A stretch of 64,000 nt of DNA, taken from assembly GCF_046237015.1 (NCBI RefSeq), contig NZ_JBJYIN010000004.1, forward strand, positions 186,001 through 250,000, read 5' to 3'. A program made the position numbers and the translations under genes. Of this stretch, positions 9,245-17,818 are shown in pieces. The notes under the pieces were generated by a model that saw only the letters and a program-made list of their open reading frames with translations, made no database searches and was not told the DNA's origin. Source of the stretch: JBJYIN01 sp046237015 (GTDB lineage: Bacteria; Pseudomonadota; Gammaproteobacteria; Enterobacterales; Enterobacteriaceae). Position 1 is the stretch's first letter. Each line of letters starts with the position of its first letter.

Positions 9245-9316
9245 CTAAAAAACTAATAAAGGGATGTTAAATCGTAAATATAAAGATTCACCGATTTGTT
9301 CTAACATCCCTTATTA
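9245..9316 (-). terminator. Terminator of kdgM
   Basis: The arms AATAAGGGATGTTA and TAACATCCCTTATT pair around a loop of about 40 bases that can itself fold (AAATCG/CGATTT). Leftward the stem is followed by AGTTTTTTAG. It lies directly after the kdgM stop. Confidence 0.7.
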
Positions 9317-9336
9317 AGGAAAAGCCTTTTTAAAAA

Positions 9337-10056
9337 TTAGAAGCTATATTGTACACCAACACGGAAACGGGTTTGACGGTGATCAGATGTTCCGCTTTCT
9401 GCTACGTTACCAATTGCAGTGTAGGGTTTCCAGTTTTTATCTAATTTATAAGATAATTTTACGTCATGATCAAAGTTGTCATTGTCATTATCGTAAAGTG
9501 TTTTTCCTGCTTTATTAGCTTTTTTGTAATCCAGTTCATAATCGATTTGGAAGTCTTTTAAGAATTTATAGCTAACAACAGCAGTTAGATTATACCCATT
9601 TTCCTGAGTGCTCTCGGTTGTACCAATTTTATTGCTGTTACGCAGATAGTATGGGCGATAACGCAAAGAGGTTGACAAATCTGGAGTAATATTTACTTTA
9701 CCGCGCAGGTAAGGACGATAATTGTTAGAGTTAGAACTTGAATCTAAAGAGAAACCTGGTTCTAAAGAGAAAGTCTTGTTGAAATTATAAACATAGCTGG
9801 CGACGACCTCAGTACCATTACTTACTTGTTCATGATACGGCTTATTTGGCGTGGTTTCTTTGGATGGCTCACCATTTTTCCATTTTGCTTCAACAGATAA
9901 ACCAAAGCCATTAGCAAAACGGTGTGAAACAGATAAACGATCGCGGTGATCATTCTTCGGGGTGTCTTTCATTTCATGACGATAATCAATCGTTACAGCC
10001 ATTGCATTAACACTAATTAATGACGTAACAGCCAGAGCTAATAATTTAAATTTCAT
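9337..10056 (-). CDS. kdgM: Oligogalacturonate-specific outer-membrane porin KdgM
   Basis: KdgM lets acidic oligogalacturonides released from pectin cross the outer membrane. The 239-residue protein has a typical signal peptide (cleavage after NAMA, residue 20), then an all-beta sequence rich in alternating aromatic and charged residues, many Lys/Arg, and a C-terminal phenylalanine (RVGVQYSF), as expected for a small 12-strand monomeric barrel. Codon use is more AT-rich than its neighbours. It lies downstream of togB but is separated by a terminator and about 245 bp, so it probably has its own promoter. Known KdgM family genes are KdgR- and CRP-controlled; only a weak KdgR-like site is visible here. 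Confidence 0.92.
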   Translation of the reverse strand: MKFKLLALAVTSLISVNAMAVTIDYRHEMKDTPKNDHRDRLSVSHRFANGFGLSVEAKWKNGEPSKETTPNKPYHEQVSNGTEVVASYVYNFNKTFSLEPGFSLDSSSNSNNYRPYLRGKVNITPDLSTSLRYRPYYLRNSNKIGTTESTQENGYNLTAVVSYKFLKDFQIDYELDYKKANKAGKTLYDNDNDNFDHDVKLSYKLDKNWKPYTAIGNVAESGTSDHRQTRFRVGVQYSF

Positions 10057-10245
10057 TGTTATAGTCCCATTGGTTAGGATGAGGTTTAATTCAAAAGACG
10101 CATTACTCTTTTTAAGACAAGTTCTATTTTATTTATTATTAAACTGTATTCTGTGATCAGGATCGTCTTGAGTAACAAAAAGTAAAATTGAGTTTCAAAA
10201 TGTGAATTGGATCGGATTGAATATAAGAGTTGTTTTAGTTTTTAT

Positions 10246-10275
10246 GAAAAATCTCTGCCACGTAAGTGGCAGAGA
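10246..10275 (-). terminator. Terminator of the pelW-togMNAB operon
   Basis: Leftward, TCTCTGCCAC ttac GTGGCAGAGA followed by TTTTTC forms a perfect 10-bp stem 26 bp after the togB stop. Confidence 0.92.
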
Positions 10276-10301
10276 AGGGAAGGTTAAATATTTATGAAGT
10301 A

Positions 10302-11591
10302 TTATTTCATTGCGCGTTTCAAAATACGTTCAGATTGACGCTGGAAGTATTTCGCTGCGTCTTCCACTGATTTCTGACCGTAATCGATAGACTGAATGGT
10401 ATCACCAAACAGAGAAACGATTTGCGGATCGTCGAAATAAGGAGAAACCGCGACGTCATGTGGTAACTCAAGCGCCAGTTTCAACCCAGCAACCGCAGGT
10501 GCATCATCTTTGATGACGCCATCAGCAGTTAACTGAGCGACAGCCGCTTTACTCAATGGTACGCCACGCTCTAAGCCCAGAGCCTGTGCACCTTCTTTGC
10601 TGTTCAGCAGGAAGTTAATCAACTGAGCAGATTCTTTAGGATGCTTGGTTGACTTACCGATAGACAGCATTTGCGCAGGTTTAAAGAACAAACCGGCGTC
10701 TTTCGCACCTGGCAGCATCGGGTAGTTACCCAATTCCAATTTTGCTGGTGGTTGCAGGTTGTCAGAGTACTTAGTGATGGTGGAGTTCCACATGTAAGTA
10801 CCAGACCACTCACCATTGATCCACGGTTTCATTTCATACATGTTGCTCTTGCCGAAAGAGGCATAGTACTTCGCATCAGGCATGACATGGCTGTCGATCA
10901 GCTTTTTATACATACCAAAGAATTCAGCCCATTGTGCATCGGTATAGGCGAATTTCTGACCTTTTACATCAATCGCTGGAATATTGTATTTCTGCACCAT
11001 GTAAGAATTTAACAGTGCTAAAGAATCCTGGTGTTCCAATACGATAGGGTAGTATTGGTCGCCCAGTTTTTCTTTAAATACTTTGCCAGCGTTCAGCAGA
11101 TCTTCCCACGTTTTCGGGTATTCTAGCCCTGCTTTTTTCCAGGATTCCGTGTTGAAGTAGAACACACGTGCGGTAACGGAAATTGGAATACCGTTCAGTT
11201 TGCCGTTGACCGTGGTGCTTTGCAGTTCTTTTGGATCGAACTGTGTCAGATCCAGCGTATCTTTCACTTTGTTCAGGTCATAAAAACCCGTACCGTTTTT
11301 AGAGAAAATCGGCAGCCAGTTCCAGTTAGTCTGCATCACATCTGGCTCGGTGTTACCGGCAATCTGTGTAGTCAGACGGGACAGGTGACCATCCCAACCA
11401 GTGTATTCCGCTTTCACCGTGATGTTCGGATGCTGTTTGTGGAACTCTTCAATGGCCTTGAGCGTCTGCTGGTGACGGCTGTTGCCGCCCCACCAGGACA
11501 TTCTCAATTCAACATTATCAGCGGCTAAAGAAGGCATTGCCACTAATGCCAGGGATGAAACTATCAACGTGTGTAGGATCGCTTTTTTCAT
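10302..11591 (-). CDS. togB: Oligogalacturonide ABC importer, periplasmic binding protein
   Basis: TogB is the extracytoplasmic solute receptor of the TogMNAB importer for oligogalacturonides. The 429-residue protein has a Sec signal peptide (about residues 1-24, ending PSLAA) and the family 1 extracellular solute-binding fold, including ELRMSWWGGNSRHQQTLKAI and NTEPDVMQTNWNW near the N-terminus. It follows togA by 15 bp and is the last gene of the pelW-togM-togN-togA-togB operon. Function is inferred from the conserved operon known in Dickeya and Pectobacterium. Confidence 0.93.
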   Translation of the reverse strand: MKKAILHTLIVSSLALVAMPSLAADNVELRMSWWGGNSRHQQTLKAIEEFHKQHPNITVKAEYTGWDGHLSRLTTQIAGNTEPDVMQTNWNWLPIFSKNGTGFYDLNKVKDTLDLTQFDPKELQSTTVNGKLNGIPISVTARVFYFNTESWKKAGLEYPKTWEDLLNAGKVFKEKLGDQYYPIVLEHQDSLALLNSYMVQKYNIPAIDVKGQKFAYTDAQWAEFFGMYKKLIDSHVMPDAKYYASFGKSNMYEMKPWINGEWSGTYMWNSTITKYSDNLQPPAKLELGNYPMLPGAKDAGLFFKPAQMLSIGKSTKHPKESAQLINFLLNSKEGAQALGLERGVPLSKAAVAQLTADGVIKDDAPAVAGLKLALELPHDVAVSPYFDDPQIVSLFGDTIQSIDYGQKSVEDAAKYFQRQSERILKRAMK

Positions 11592-11606
11592 CGGTTACTA
11601 CTCCTG

Positions 11607-12734
11607 TTAAAGAGAGATATTTTTTTCTGTTTTTGCATCAAAAATATGGCATTTTTCCATGTCGAACTGGAAATACACCTGACGATGCAGGCCCTTCTCG
11701 ATAATCAACCGACCTTCGTCATAAGGAATGCGGCTGGTTAATTCAAAGCCATCGACTTTAATGTACATAAAGAATTCGTGACCCATGTTTTCTACGCGAA
11801 CCAACTCACCCTGTGAGTGGCTGTCTTCAAATGGCGTATCTGACACGGAAACATAGTCTGGGCGAACACCGAAGAATACGTCTTGTCCGATATAACTGCG
11901 CACTTTATCTTGTTTTTCAGCACTTAACACCAGCGCGTTATTACCCACAACAACGCCAACCTGACCGTCTTTCTCGACCAGTTTGCATGGCTTGATGTTC
12001 ATTTCTGGTGAACCAATGAAGCCAGCAACGAACATGTTGACAGGGAAGTGGTACAGGTTATCCGGCGTATCGACCTGCATGATGTGACCGAGTTTCATCA
12101 CGCAGATACGGTCACCCATGGTCATTGCTTCAGTCTGATCGTGGGTAACATATACGCTTGTCGCTGCTTTACCGCTTTTCTTCAACTGCTTATGCAGGTC
12201 GGAAATACGGATACGCATGGAAGCACGTAGCTTGGCATCCAGGTTAGACAACGGTTCATCGAATAAGAACACATCTGGTTTTTTAACGATGGCGCGGCCT
12301 ACGGCCACACGTTGCGCCTGACCACCAGACAGTTGGCGCGGCAGACGATCTAGCAAATCTTCCAGTTCCAGAATTTTGGCCGCTTCGGCTACCTGCGCTT
12401 CAATTTGGTCTTTCGGCATTTTGCTCAGCTTCAGGCCAAACGCCAGATTTTCTTTTACCGTCATGTGAGGGTAGAGGGCATAGTTCTGGAACACCATCGC
12501 AATCCCACGCTCTTTTGGCGCCAGATTGTTAACAACGCGTTCACCAATGCGAACTTCACCGCCGCTAATGGTTTCCAAGCCTGCCAGCATGCGCAGCGTG
12601 GTGGATTTCGCACAGCCAGACGGGCCGACGATAACCATGAACTCACCGTCTTTAATCGTGAGATCGATACCGTGAACCGCTTTGAAACCGTTGGAATAGA
12701 CTTTTTCCAATTTATTGAAAATGACTTCAGCCAT
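11607..12734 (-). CDS. togA: Oligogalacturonide ABC importer, ATPase
   Basis: The 375-residue MalK/UgpC-type ATPase powers TogMNAB. Motifs: Walker A GPSGCAKS (37-44), signature LSGGQ (135-139), Walker B VFLFDE (155-160), the H-loop in YVTHDQTEA, and a C-terminal TOBE/OB regulatory domain (about 240-375). The Walker A motif has Ala where the consensus GxxGxGKS/T has the last Gly, a substitution worth noting although the rest looks functional. It lies 13 bp after togN and 15 bp before togB. In this transporter class the ATPase may serve more than one permease. Confidence 0.93.
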   Translation of the reverse strand: MAEVIFNKLEKVYSNGFKAVHGIDLTIKDGEFMVIVGPSGCAKSTTLRMLAGLETISGGEVRIGERVVNNLAPKERGIAMVFQNYALYPHMTVKENLAFGLKLSKMPKDQIEAQVAEAAKILELEDLLDRLPRQLSGGQAQRVAVGRAIVKKPDVFLFDEPLSNLDAKLRASMRIRISDLHKQLKKSGKAATSVYVTHDQTEAMTMGDRICVMKLGHIMQVDTPDNLYHFPVNMFVAGFIGSPEMNIKPCKLVEKDGQVGVVVGNNALVLSAEKQDKVRSYIGQDVFFGVRPDYVSVSDTPFEDSHSQGELVRVENMGHEFFMYIKVDGFELTSRIPYDEGRLIIEKGLHRQVYFQFDMEKCHIFDAKTEKNISL

Positions 12735-12747
12735 GATAAATCCTCTA

Positions 12748-13653
12748 TTAACCTTTAATTCCGCTGCTGGTCACGCCTTGTACGAAGTAACGCTGTGCCA
12801 GGAAGAAAACAATGATGGATGGTAGAATGGAGATGCTGGACATCGCCAGAATTTCATTCCACGGTGCGCCTTCGGTGACGTCGATAGACATTTTCAACGC
12901 CAGTGCAATCGGATATTTATCCACGCTGTATACATAAATCAGCGGACCGATAAAGTCGTTCATTGACCACATGAACTGGAACAATGCAACCGAGATGATG
13001 GCGGGTTTCAAAATCGGCACGACCACATACCATAATACTTGCCAAGAATTACAACCATCGATCTGAGCGGCTTCTTCCATATCACGTGGTACACCACGCA
13101 GGAACTGGATCAGCATGAACACAAAGAAGCCTTGTGTCGCAAATGCCAGTGGTAAATACAATGGCAGATAGCTGTTCAGCATGCCCATTTCACGGAACAT
13201 GAGATACTGCGGAATCAGCAACACGGTGCTTGGTAGCAGCATGGTGGCAATCAGTGTAGCAAACCAAAAATTCTTCCACGGAATGTCAAAGCGAGCGAAA
13301 CCATAAGCCACAATCACCGAAGAGATGACGGTCAACACCACTTTCGGAATCACATACTGGAAAGTGTTGATCATGTAGTGACCGAAATTGTATTCCGTAC
13401 CGGTTTTCCAACCGTTAACGAAACCATCCCAGGTGGCGTGAGCCGGCCACAGACCCAACGTGGTGAAAATCTCATGGTTCGGTTTGAACGACGCCGAAAA
13501 CATCCATGCCAGCGGATAAAGCATCAGTAAGCCAACAAACAGCAGTATCACGTAGCGGATAGCGGCACTGAATTTTTCTTTACGCAGGGTGCGACGGACT
13601 TCTGCTGCGGCAATTTCCTGTGCAGCGGTCAGGTTTGAATGCATGTCAGCCAT
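12748..13653 (-). CDS. togN: Oligogalacturonide ABC importer, permease TogN
   Basis: TogN is one of the two inner-membrane permeases of the oligogalacturonide importer (MalG type). The 301-residue protein has about six membrane helices after a charged N-terminus and the cytoplasmic EAA loop EEAAQIDGCNSWQVLW that docks on TogA. The start at 13653 is chosen for its ribosome site AAAGGAGG; the longer frame would run deep into togM. The start codon overlaps the togM stop by 8 bp, implying coupled translation. Confidence 0.93.
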   Translation of the reverse strand: MADMHSNLTAAQEIAAAEVRRTLRKEKFSAAIRYVILLFVGLLMLYPLAWMFSASFKPNHEIFTTLGLWPAHATWDGFVNGWKTGTEYNFGHYMINTFQYVIPKVVLTVISSVIVAYGFARFDIPWKNFWFATLIATMLLPSTVLLIPQYLMFREMGMLNSYLPLYLPLAFATQGFFVFMLIQFLRGVPRDMEEAAQIDGCNSWQVLWYVVVPILKPAIISVALFQFMWSMNDFIGPLIYVYSVDKYPIALALKMSIDVTEGAPWNEILAMSSISILPSIIVFFLAQRYFVQGVTSSGIKG

Positions 13654-14536
13654 TTTTTCCTCCTTTATCGGCGGAGTAGAACACCCAGTATTTCGACGAC
13701 TTAAAGGAGATAGACGCAAATACCGCAACAACCAGGAACAACACCCATGCTAACGCAGCACCGTAACCCATATCGAAGTACTTGAACGCCGTATCATAGA
13801 TATAAAGCGAGAACAGATAGGTGTAATGCGTTGGACCGCCGCCGGTAATGACGTAAGGTGCCGTAAACTCCTGGAACGCCTGAGTGGTCTGCATGATAAA
13901 GTTAAAGAAAATCACGGGGGTAATCAGCGGTACCGTCACTTTCAAGAACATTTGCCATTTGGATGCACCGTCGATCATGGCCGCTTCATACTGCGATTGC
14001 GGAACGTTCTGCAATGCGGCGAGGAAGATAACCATGGCAGAACCGAACTGCCATACGCGCAGCAGGGTAACGGACATCAGAGCCAGCGAGGGTTCGCCCA
14101 GCCAGTTGATAGCGTCGAAACCGAATACGCCGAGGAAGCTGTTCAGGAGGCCATCAATAGCAAACAGGGCTCGCCACAAGACGGCGATCGCCACGCTGCT
14201 GCCCAAAATAGAAGGCACATAGTAAGCCGTACGAAAGAAACCGATCCCACGTAATTTGAAATTAAGTACAAACGCAATTAACAGTGCGAAAATTAATTTC
14301 AATGGAATGGTCAGAAAAACATAGGCAAAGGTCACGCCCATGGATTTCCAGAAAAGGTCATCCTCCAGGAACATACGGTGGTAGTTATCAAGCCCCGTAA
14401 ATTCAGGTGGATTTATCAAATCATACTCAGTAAAACTGAGAAAAAATGATGAAACGAAGGGGAAAGCGGTAAAAACTATCAGCCCTATAATATAGGGGGA
14501 GATATAGGCTAACCCCAGCATTCTGTTTTCATTCAT
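13646..14536 (-). CDS. togM: Oligogalacturonide ABC importer, permease TogM
   Basis: The second permease (296 residues, MalF type) has six predicted membrane helices and an EAA loop YEAAMIDGASKWQMFLKV. It pairs with TogN to form the transmembrane channel. It starts 46 bp after the pelW stop and overlaps togN by 8 bp. Assignment rests on family features and the conserved tog gene order. Confidence 0.93.
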   Translation of the reverse strand: MNENRMLGLAYISPYIIGLIVFTAFPFVSSFFLSFTEYDLINPPEFTGLDNYHRMFLEDDLFWKSMGVTFAYVFLTIPLKLIFALLIAFVLNFKLRGIGFFRTAYYVPSILGSSVAIAVLWRALFAIDGLLNSFLGVFGFDAINWLGEPSLALMSVTLLRVWQFGSAMVIFLAALQNVPQSQYEAAMIDGASKWQMFLKVTVPLITPVIFFNFIMQTTQAFQEFTAPYVITGGGPTHYTYLFSLYIYDTAFKYFDMGYGAALAWVLFLVVAVFASISFKSSKYWVFYSADKGGKNG

Positions 14537-14582
14537 AATGCTTACCTATTTAGTAATTGTGAATCATTAAAAAAATATAAAA

Positions 14583-16214
14583 TTAAGCGGTTAATAACGT
14601 CGGGTAAATTAGCTCCACGTCGTAAACAATTTTATTTTCCCCGTTAAGGTGAAAATCACCGTGAACATAGCCACCTTGCGTCAAAAACGGTGGAATATCA
14701 TTTAATCTGTCGCGACAGGCTGCAACGAAAGTCAATAGTGCTAATGGGAATGGATCATCCAGACGAACATAACGATGTTGATCCGAACGAACAAACAAAC
14801 CGCGATGAAAATGCTTTTCAAATAATACCGTTGCCATCTGCCAGGCGTTTTCCACCCATTCTTCTGACTGTTGTTGCTCCGCCAGTTCAATGATGGCGAG
14901 TAATAACATCGGGCTGGCGACGTTTCGAATATTTTCATTATTTAAACGTGTCAGCATCGCCTTGATTAAGGCATATAAATCTTCGTCTCCGCTGAGACGA
15001 TAGGCCCGAACCAGTGGTAATAAATAATCGCCCTCCAAAACGAATGGTTTTAATTCCGTACCCGCTTTCCCGTAATAGCCATCACGTTTGAAACGGTAAC
15101 CTGTCATATCATGACCATTATTCCACATAGGACGGAGTGTATTTGTCACAACGTCATAGGCGTATTGGTAATAATTTTTTAATCCAGAAATCACCCAGCC
15201 AAGCATTTCATCATCAGGCTGGCGACGAAGAATATCCAGTATAGCCAATGGATTATCAATTAATAGCGGACGCATATCACGAAATAATACATTTGCTTCC
15301 CGAGCTATTTCACCAAATTCCGGGCCAAATTGACGTTGAGCACGATCGCCAAACCAGGATTGTGTCTGATTATCATCTTCAGGCACGGGTTCTCGTTGCA
15401 AAGGAGAACTGAACTGATAAACCGGCATACCTGTTTCAGGGTTACGCGCCAGTACATATTGACGATATAAATGTTTACCCCAGTCAGCAGCATATTGATC
15501 GCCAGTGTACTCAGCATATTTAAATGCAGCATAAATTAAATCAGTACCGGCATTCACAAAGGTTAACCCTTTGGTCAATGGTAGCGTGGGCCATTGCGCA
15601 GGGTTGACCACGTCACGCCGGGTGTGACGGAAAACCTGAGGATCGCGGATTTTGGTGTAATCGCCATGGCGACCTAAATCCAGCGTCTCCCAGTTTTCTA
15701 CGTGCGCATGCCAAAAGCCTTGCAGGAAATTCAGCGTCTTTTCCGCACTAACATTGTGTAATAGTTCGTAGTAGGGCAAATGATGCTTTAATTCATGCAC
15801 CTGAGCTTTTGACTCCGGCCCCTCGCTTGCCAGCGTATCCAGATTGATAAAACGGTGCCCGCCCCAGTAAAACAGACCGCTCGTCTCATCAACAAAGTGA
15901 TCCAGAAAATAGCGACTCAAGAATGTTGCTTGTTCCTGATAAGTCTTTTCTCCCGTGACGACGCTCATTGCGCAAAGCGTTCTCAACCAGTTTTGTTGGC
16001 TGGCAAAGTTGGAAATAGGGGCACAATGCCCGTCAGGGAATTGCCATACAACAGGTTCCTGACTCAATACGTCAAAGCCATCGGCCAACAAGGGCGTTGG
16101 GTTGACGCGGCTGTGAGCGACATTCTGAACCGTATCGATATGAAGGCGCAGTGCATCAATCCATTCATCCAGCTTTGCTTCATTGCTGGTGTGTAACCTT
16201 TTAAAAATACTCAT
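14583..16214 (-). CDS. pelW: Pectate disaccharide lyase PelW
   Basis: PelW is a polysaccharide lyase family 2 enzyme that cuts imported oligogalacturonides from the end by beta-elimination, releasing unsaturated disaccharides in the cytoplasm. The 543-residue protein has no signal peptide, which fits a cytoplasmic role. The sequence matches PL2 enzymes throughout, with conserved stretches such as LFYWGGHRFINLDTL and GYRFKRDGYYGKAG. It is the first gene of the operon, and its upstream region carries a good KdgR box and a second weaker one, consistent with induction by pectin breakdown products. Confidence 0.93.
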   Translation of the reverse strand: MSIFKRLHTSNEAKLDEWIDALRLHIDTVQNVAHSRVNPTPLLADGFDVLSQEPVVWQFPDGHCAPISNFASQQNWLRTLCAMSVVTGEKTYQEQATFLSRYFLDHFVDETSGLFYWGGHRFINLDTLASEGPESKAQVHELKHHLPYYELLHNVSAEKTLNFLQGFWHAHVENWETLDLGRHGDYTKIRDPQVFRHTRRDVVNPAQWPTLPLTKGLTFVNAGTDLIYAAFKYAEYTGDQYAADWGKHLYRQYVLARNPETGMPVYQFSSPLQREPVPEDDNQTQSWFGDRAQRQFGPEFGEIAREANVLFRDMRPLLIDNPLAILDILRRQPDDEMLGWVISGLKNYYQYAYDVVTNTLRPMWNNGHDMTGYRFKRDGYYGKAGTELKPFVLEGDYLLPLVRAYRLSGDEDLYALIKAMLTRLNNENIRNVASPMLLLAIIELAEQQQSEEWVENAWQMATVLFEKHFHRGLFVRSDQHRYVRLDDPFPLALLTFVAACRDRLNDIPPFLTQGGYVHGDFHLNGENKIVYDVELIYPTLLTA

Positions 16215-16253
16215 GGAGTACCTTCTTATAGAACTGAGTGACAGTTCCTTATA

Positions 16254-16274
16254 AATAGAAACACTGTTTTGATT
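16254..16274. promoter_or_regulatory. Predicted KdgR box of pelW
   Basis: The palindrome core GAAACActGTTTT in an AT-rich flank fits the KdgR consensus (TGAAACA-nn-TGTTTCA). It lies 40-60 bp upstream of the pelW start, where it would overlap the promoter and repress until 2-keto-3-deoxygluconate accumulates. Confidence 0.75.
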
Positions 16275-16332
16275 GATTATATTGCGCTATTAACGTTGCC
16301 GTCATGCACGCAATATCGAAAGTGTGATCAAA

Positions 16333-16353
16333 GTCGGAACGTTGTTTTGATTT
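16333..16353. promoter_or_regulatory. Second KdgR-like site with an adjacent CRP half-site
   Basis: GGAACGttGTTTTGA resembles a weaker KdgR box about 65 bp upstream of the first. Immediately next to it, AAAGTGTGATCAAAG at about 16317-16331 carries one good CRP half (TGTGA) but a poor second half. This would fit the joint KdgR/CRP control known for pectin genes; the match is only moderate. The rest of 16215-16410 is AT-rich promoter region without a gene. Confidence 0.4.
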
Positions 16354-16410
16354 TTTTTAAAGCAAGATTTAAGTGAAGGGGAATAAGAGACGAAAATGAG
16401 TAACAGACTG

Positions 16411-16449
16411 AAAAAAAAGAAAAAGGCACAATCAACGTTGTGCCTTTTA
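16411..16449 (-). terminator. Terminator of kduD
   Basis: Leftward, AAAAGGCACAA cgttga TTGTGCCTTTTT followed by CTTTTTTTTT is a very strong intrinsic terminator 44 bp after kduD, separating it from pelW. Confidence 0.95.
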
Positions 16450-16492
16450 CATCGCGATATGCAAAAAAATGCTGCCGTTTGCTAAAAAAGCA

Positions 16493-17254
16493 TTAACGTG
16501 CCAGCCAGCCACCGTCAACGGCAATGGTGTAGCCATTGATATAATCGGATGCGCTGGAAGCCAGGAATACGGCTGGCCCCATTAAGTCTTGTGGTAAACC
16601 CCAACGGCCAGCAGGGATACGGTCAAGAATTTCTTTACTGCGATCTTCATCGGCACGCAACTGCTGGGTATTGTTGGTTGCCATGTAACCTGGGGCAATC
16701 GCGTTGACGTTGATATTATGTTTTGCCCATTCGTTCGCCAGCAAGCGAGTTACACCCATGACTGCGCTTTTTGATGCGGTATAAGAAGGAACACGGATAC
16801 CGCCCTGGAAGGAAAGCATAGAGGCGATATTGATGATTTTACCGCCGTTACCTTGCTTGATAAATTGGCGAGCTACGGTCTGAGACATAAAGAATACGCT
16901 CTTAATGTTCAGGTTCATGACGTCGTCCCAGTTCTTTTCGCTGAATTCGATCGCATCTTCACGGCGGATGATACCCGCGTTGTTGACCAGAATGTCGACT
17001 TTACCAAATTCGGCAACGGCTTTTTCTACCAGTTCAGCGTGACCCGCGATATTGCTCATATCCGCTGTCAGGCTGAGGAAACGACGACCTAAGGCAGTGA
17101 CTTTCTCGATAGTCTCTTTAGGTTCAACAATGTTGACACCGACAATGTCACAACCTGCTTGTGCCAAGCCGATAGCCATACCCTGACCTAACCCCGTATC
17201 ACAACCGGTGATAAGCGCAACTTTACCCTGCAAATCAAAGGAATTTAAAATCAT
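16493..17254 (-). CDS. kduD: 2-dehydro-3-deoxy-D-gluconate 5-dehydrogenase
   Basis: KduD reduces 2,5-diketo-3-deoxygluconate to 2-keto-3-deoxygluconate with NAD(P)H, the step joining pectin breakdown to the Entner-Doudoroff end. The 253-residue short-chain dehydrogenase shows the cofactor motif TGCDTGLG (16-23), NNAG (91-94), and catalytic Ser145, Tyr158 and Lys162 (YTASK). It is flanked upstream by a decayed kduI, its usual operon partner and the preceding enzyme in the pathway, and downstream by pelW. No clear KdgR box lies directly upstream, so it may depend on the ancestral kduI promoter region near 17656. Confidence 0.96.
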   Translation of the reverse strand: MILNSFDLQGKVALITGCDTGLGQGMAIGLAQAGCDIVGVNIVEPKETIEKVTALGRRFLSLTADMSNIAGHAELVEKAVAEFGKVDILVNNAGIIRREDAIEFSEKNWDDVMNLNIKSVFFMSQTVARQFIKQGNGGKIINIASMLSFQGGIRVPSYTASKSAVMGVTRLLANEWAKHNINVNAIAPGYMATNNTQQLRADEDRSKEILDRIPAGRWGLPQDLMGPAVFLASSASDYINGYTIAVDGGWLAR

Positions 17255-17336
17255 AGACTTAATCTCTCTATAAGCGACAATAACTTAGTCGTTAGCTGTT
17301 ACAGTAGGGAACACCGGTCATTCCGGTTGAAAGCGA

Positions 17337-17590
17337 TTAACGTAACTCGCTGACCTTGACGCGATCCATGTCACCGAAAACCTGATTCTCGCCAACCTTG
17401 CCCCAGATAAAGGTGTAGCGTCTGGCGCTCACACCGGAATGGATCAACCCGCATGGAGACACCATTGCGAGTCGGTTTGTACTGCTATTTCCACGCTTCT
17501 CATTGGTATCAATAAAAAGCGGCGATCATGCATGAATGAAAGCACCGGGTGGAGCAAGCGTGTTGCGTGGCAGTGACAACGTCACCTGAG
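17337..17590 (-). pseudogene. kduI: Remnant of kduI, C-terminal part
   Basis: An in-frame stretch of 46 codons ending at the TAA at 17337 reads NRLAMVSPCGLIHSGVS, then YTFIWGKVGENQVFGDMD and VKVSELR. It aligns with the very C-terminus of KduI (5-keto-4-deoxyuronate isomerase; E. coli ends [27 protein letters not shown]). Further upstream LAPPGAF and, in another frame, MHDRRF resemble the KduI segment LAPGNLWNTMPCHTHERRM, so the remnant probably extends to about 17590 with an internal deletion and frameshifts. No start codon or N-terminal two thirds remain. It sits where kduI normally precedes kduD. The 3' identity is firm, the upstream extension tentative. Confidence 0.8.
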
Positions 17591-17655
17591 TCTCCTTACC
17601 CGGTTCCTTCTTGTTATGGTGGGATGATAGTTTGGTTGGGATATGAATTCAATAA

Positions 17656-17678
17656 AAATGAAATAATGTTTTATTTAT
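17656..17678. promoter_or_regulatory. Predicted KdgR box between the kduI remnant and kdgF
   Basis: AAATGAAATAATGTTTTATTTA is a near-perfect palindrome matching the KdgR consensus. It lies between the divergent kduI/kduD side and kdgF, 140 bp upstream of kdgF, so it could have controlled both directions. Confidence 0.75.
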
Positions 17679-17818
17679 TTCTTGAGGGCCGTCATGGTTT
17701 TGCTTCTTTTCTGTTTTATCTGGCGTAGATGTTACTAGAATGTCTCATACCTGAAGTGACGTACTCATCTTAAGTTATACGTATAGGTGAGACAGAGAAA
17801 TGTAGCGAAGGAGAGATG

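Noticed and set aside
10181..10201. Weak KdgR-like site upstream of kdgM (AATTGAGTTTCAAAAT)
   Set aside because: Only the GTTTCA half matches; the other half is poor, so it is mentioned but not called.
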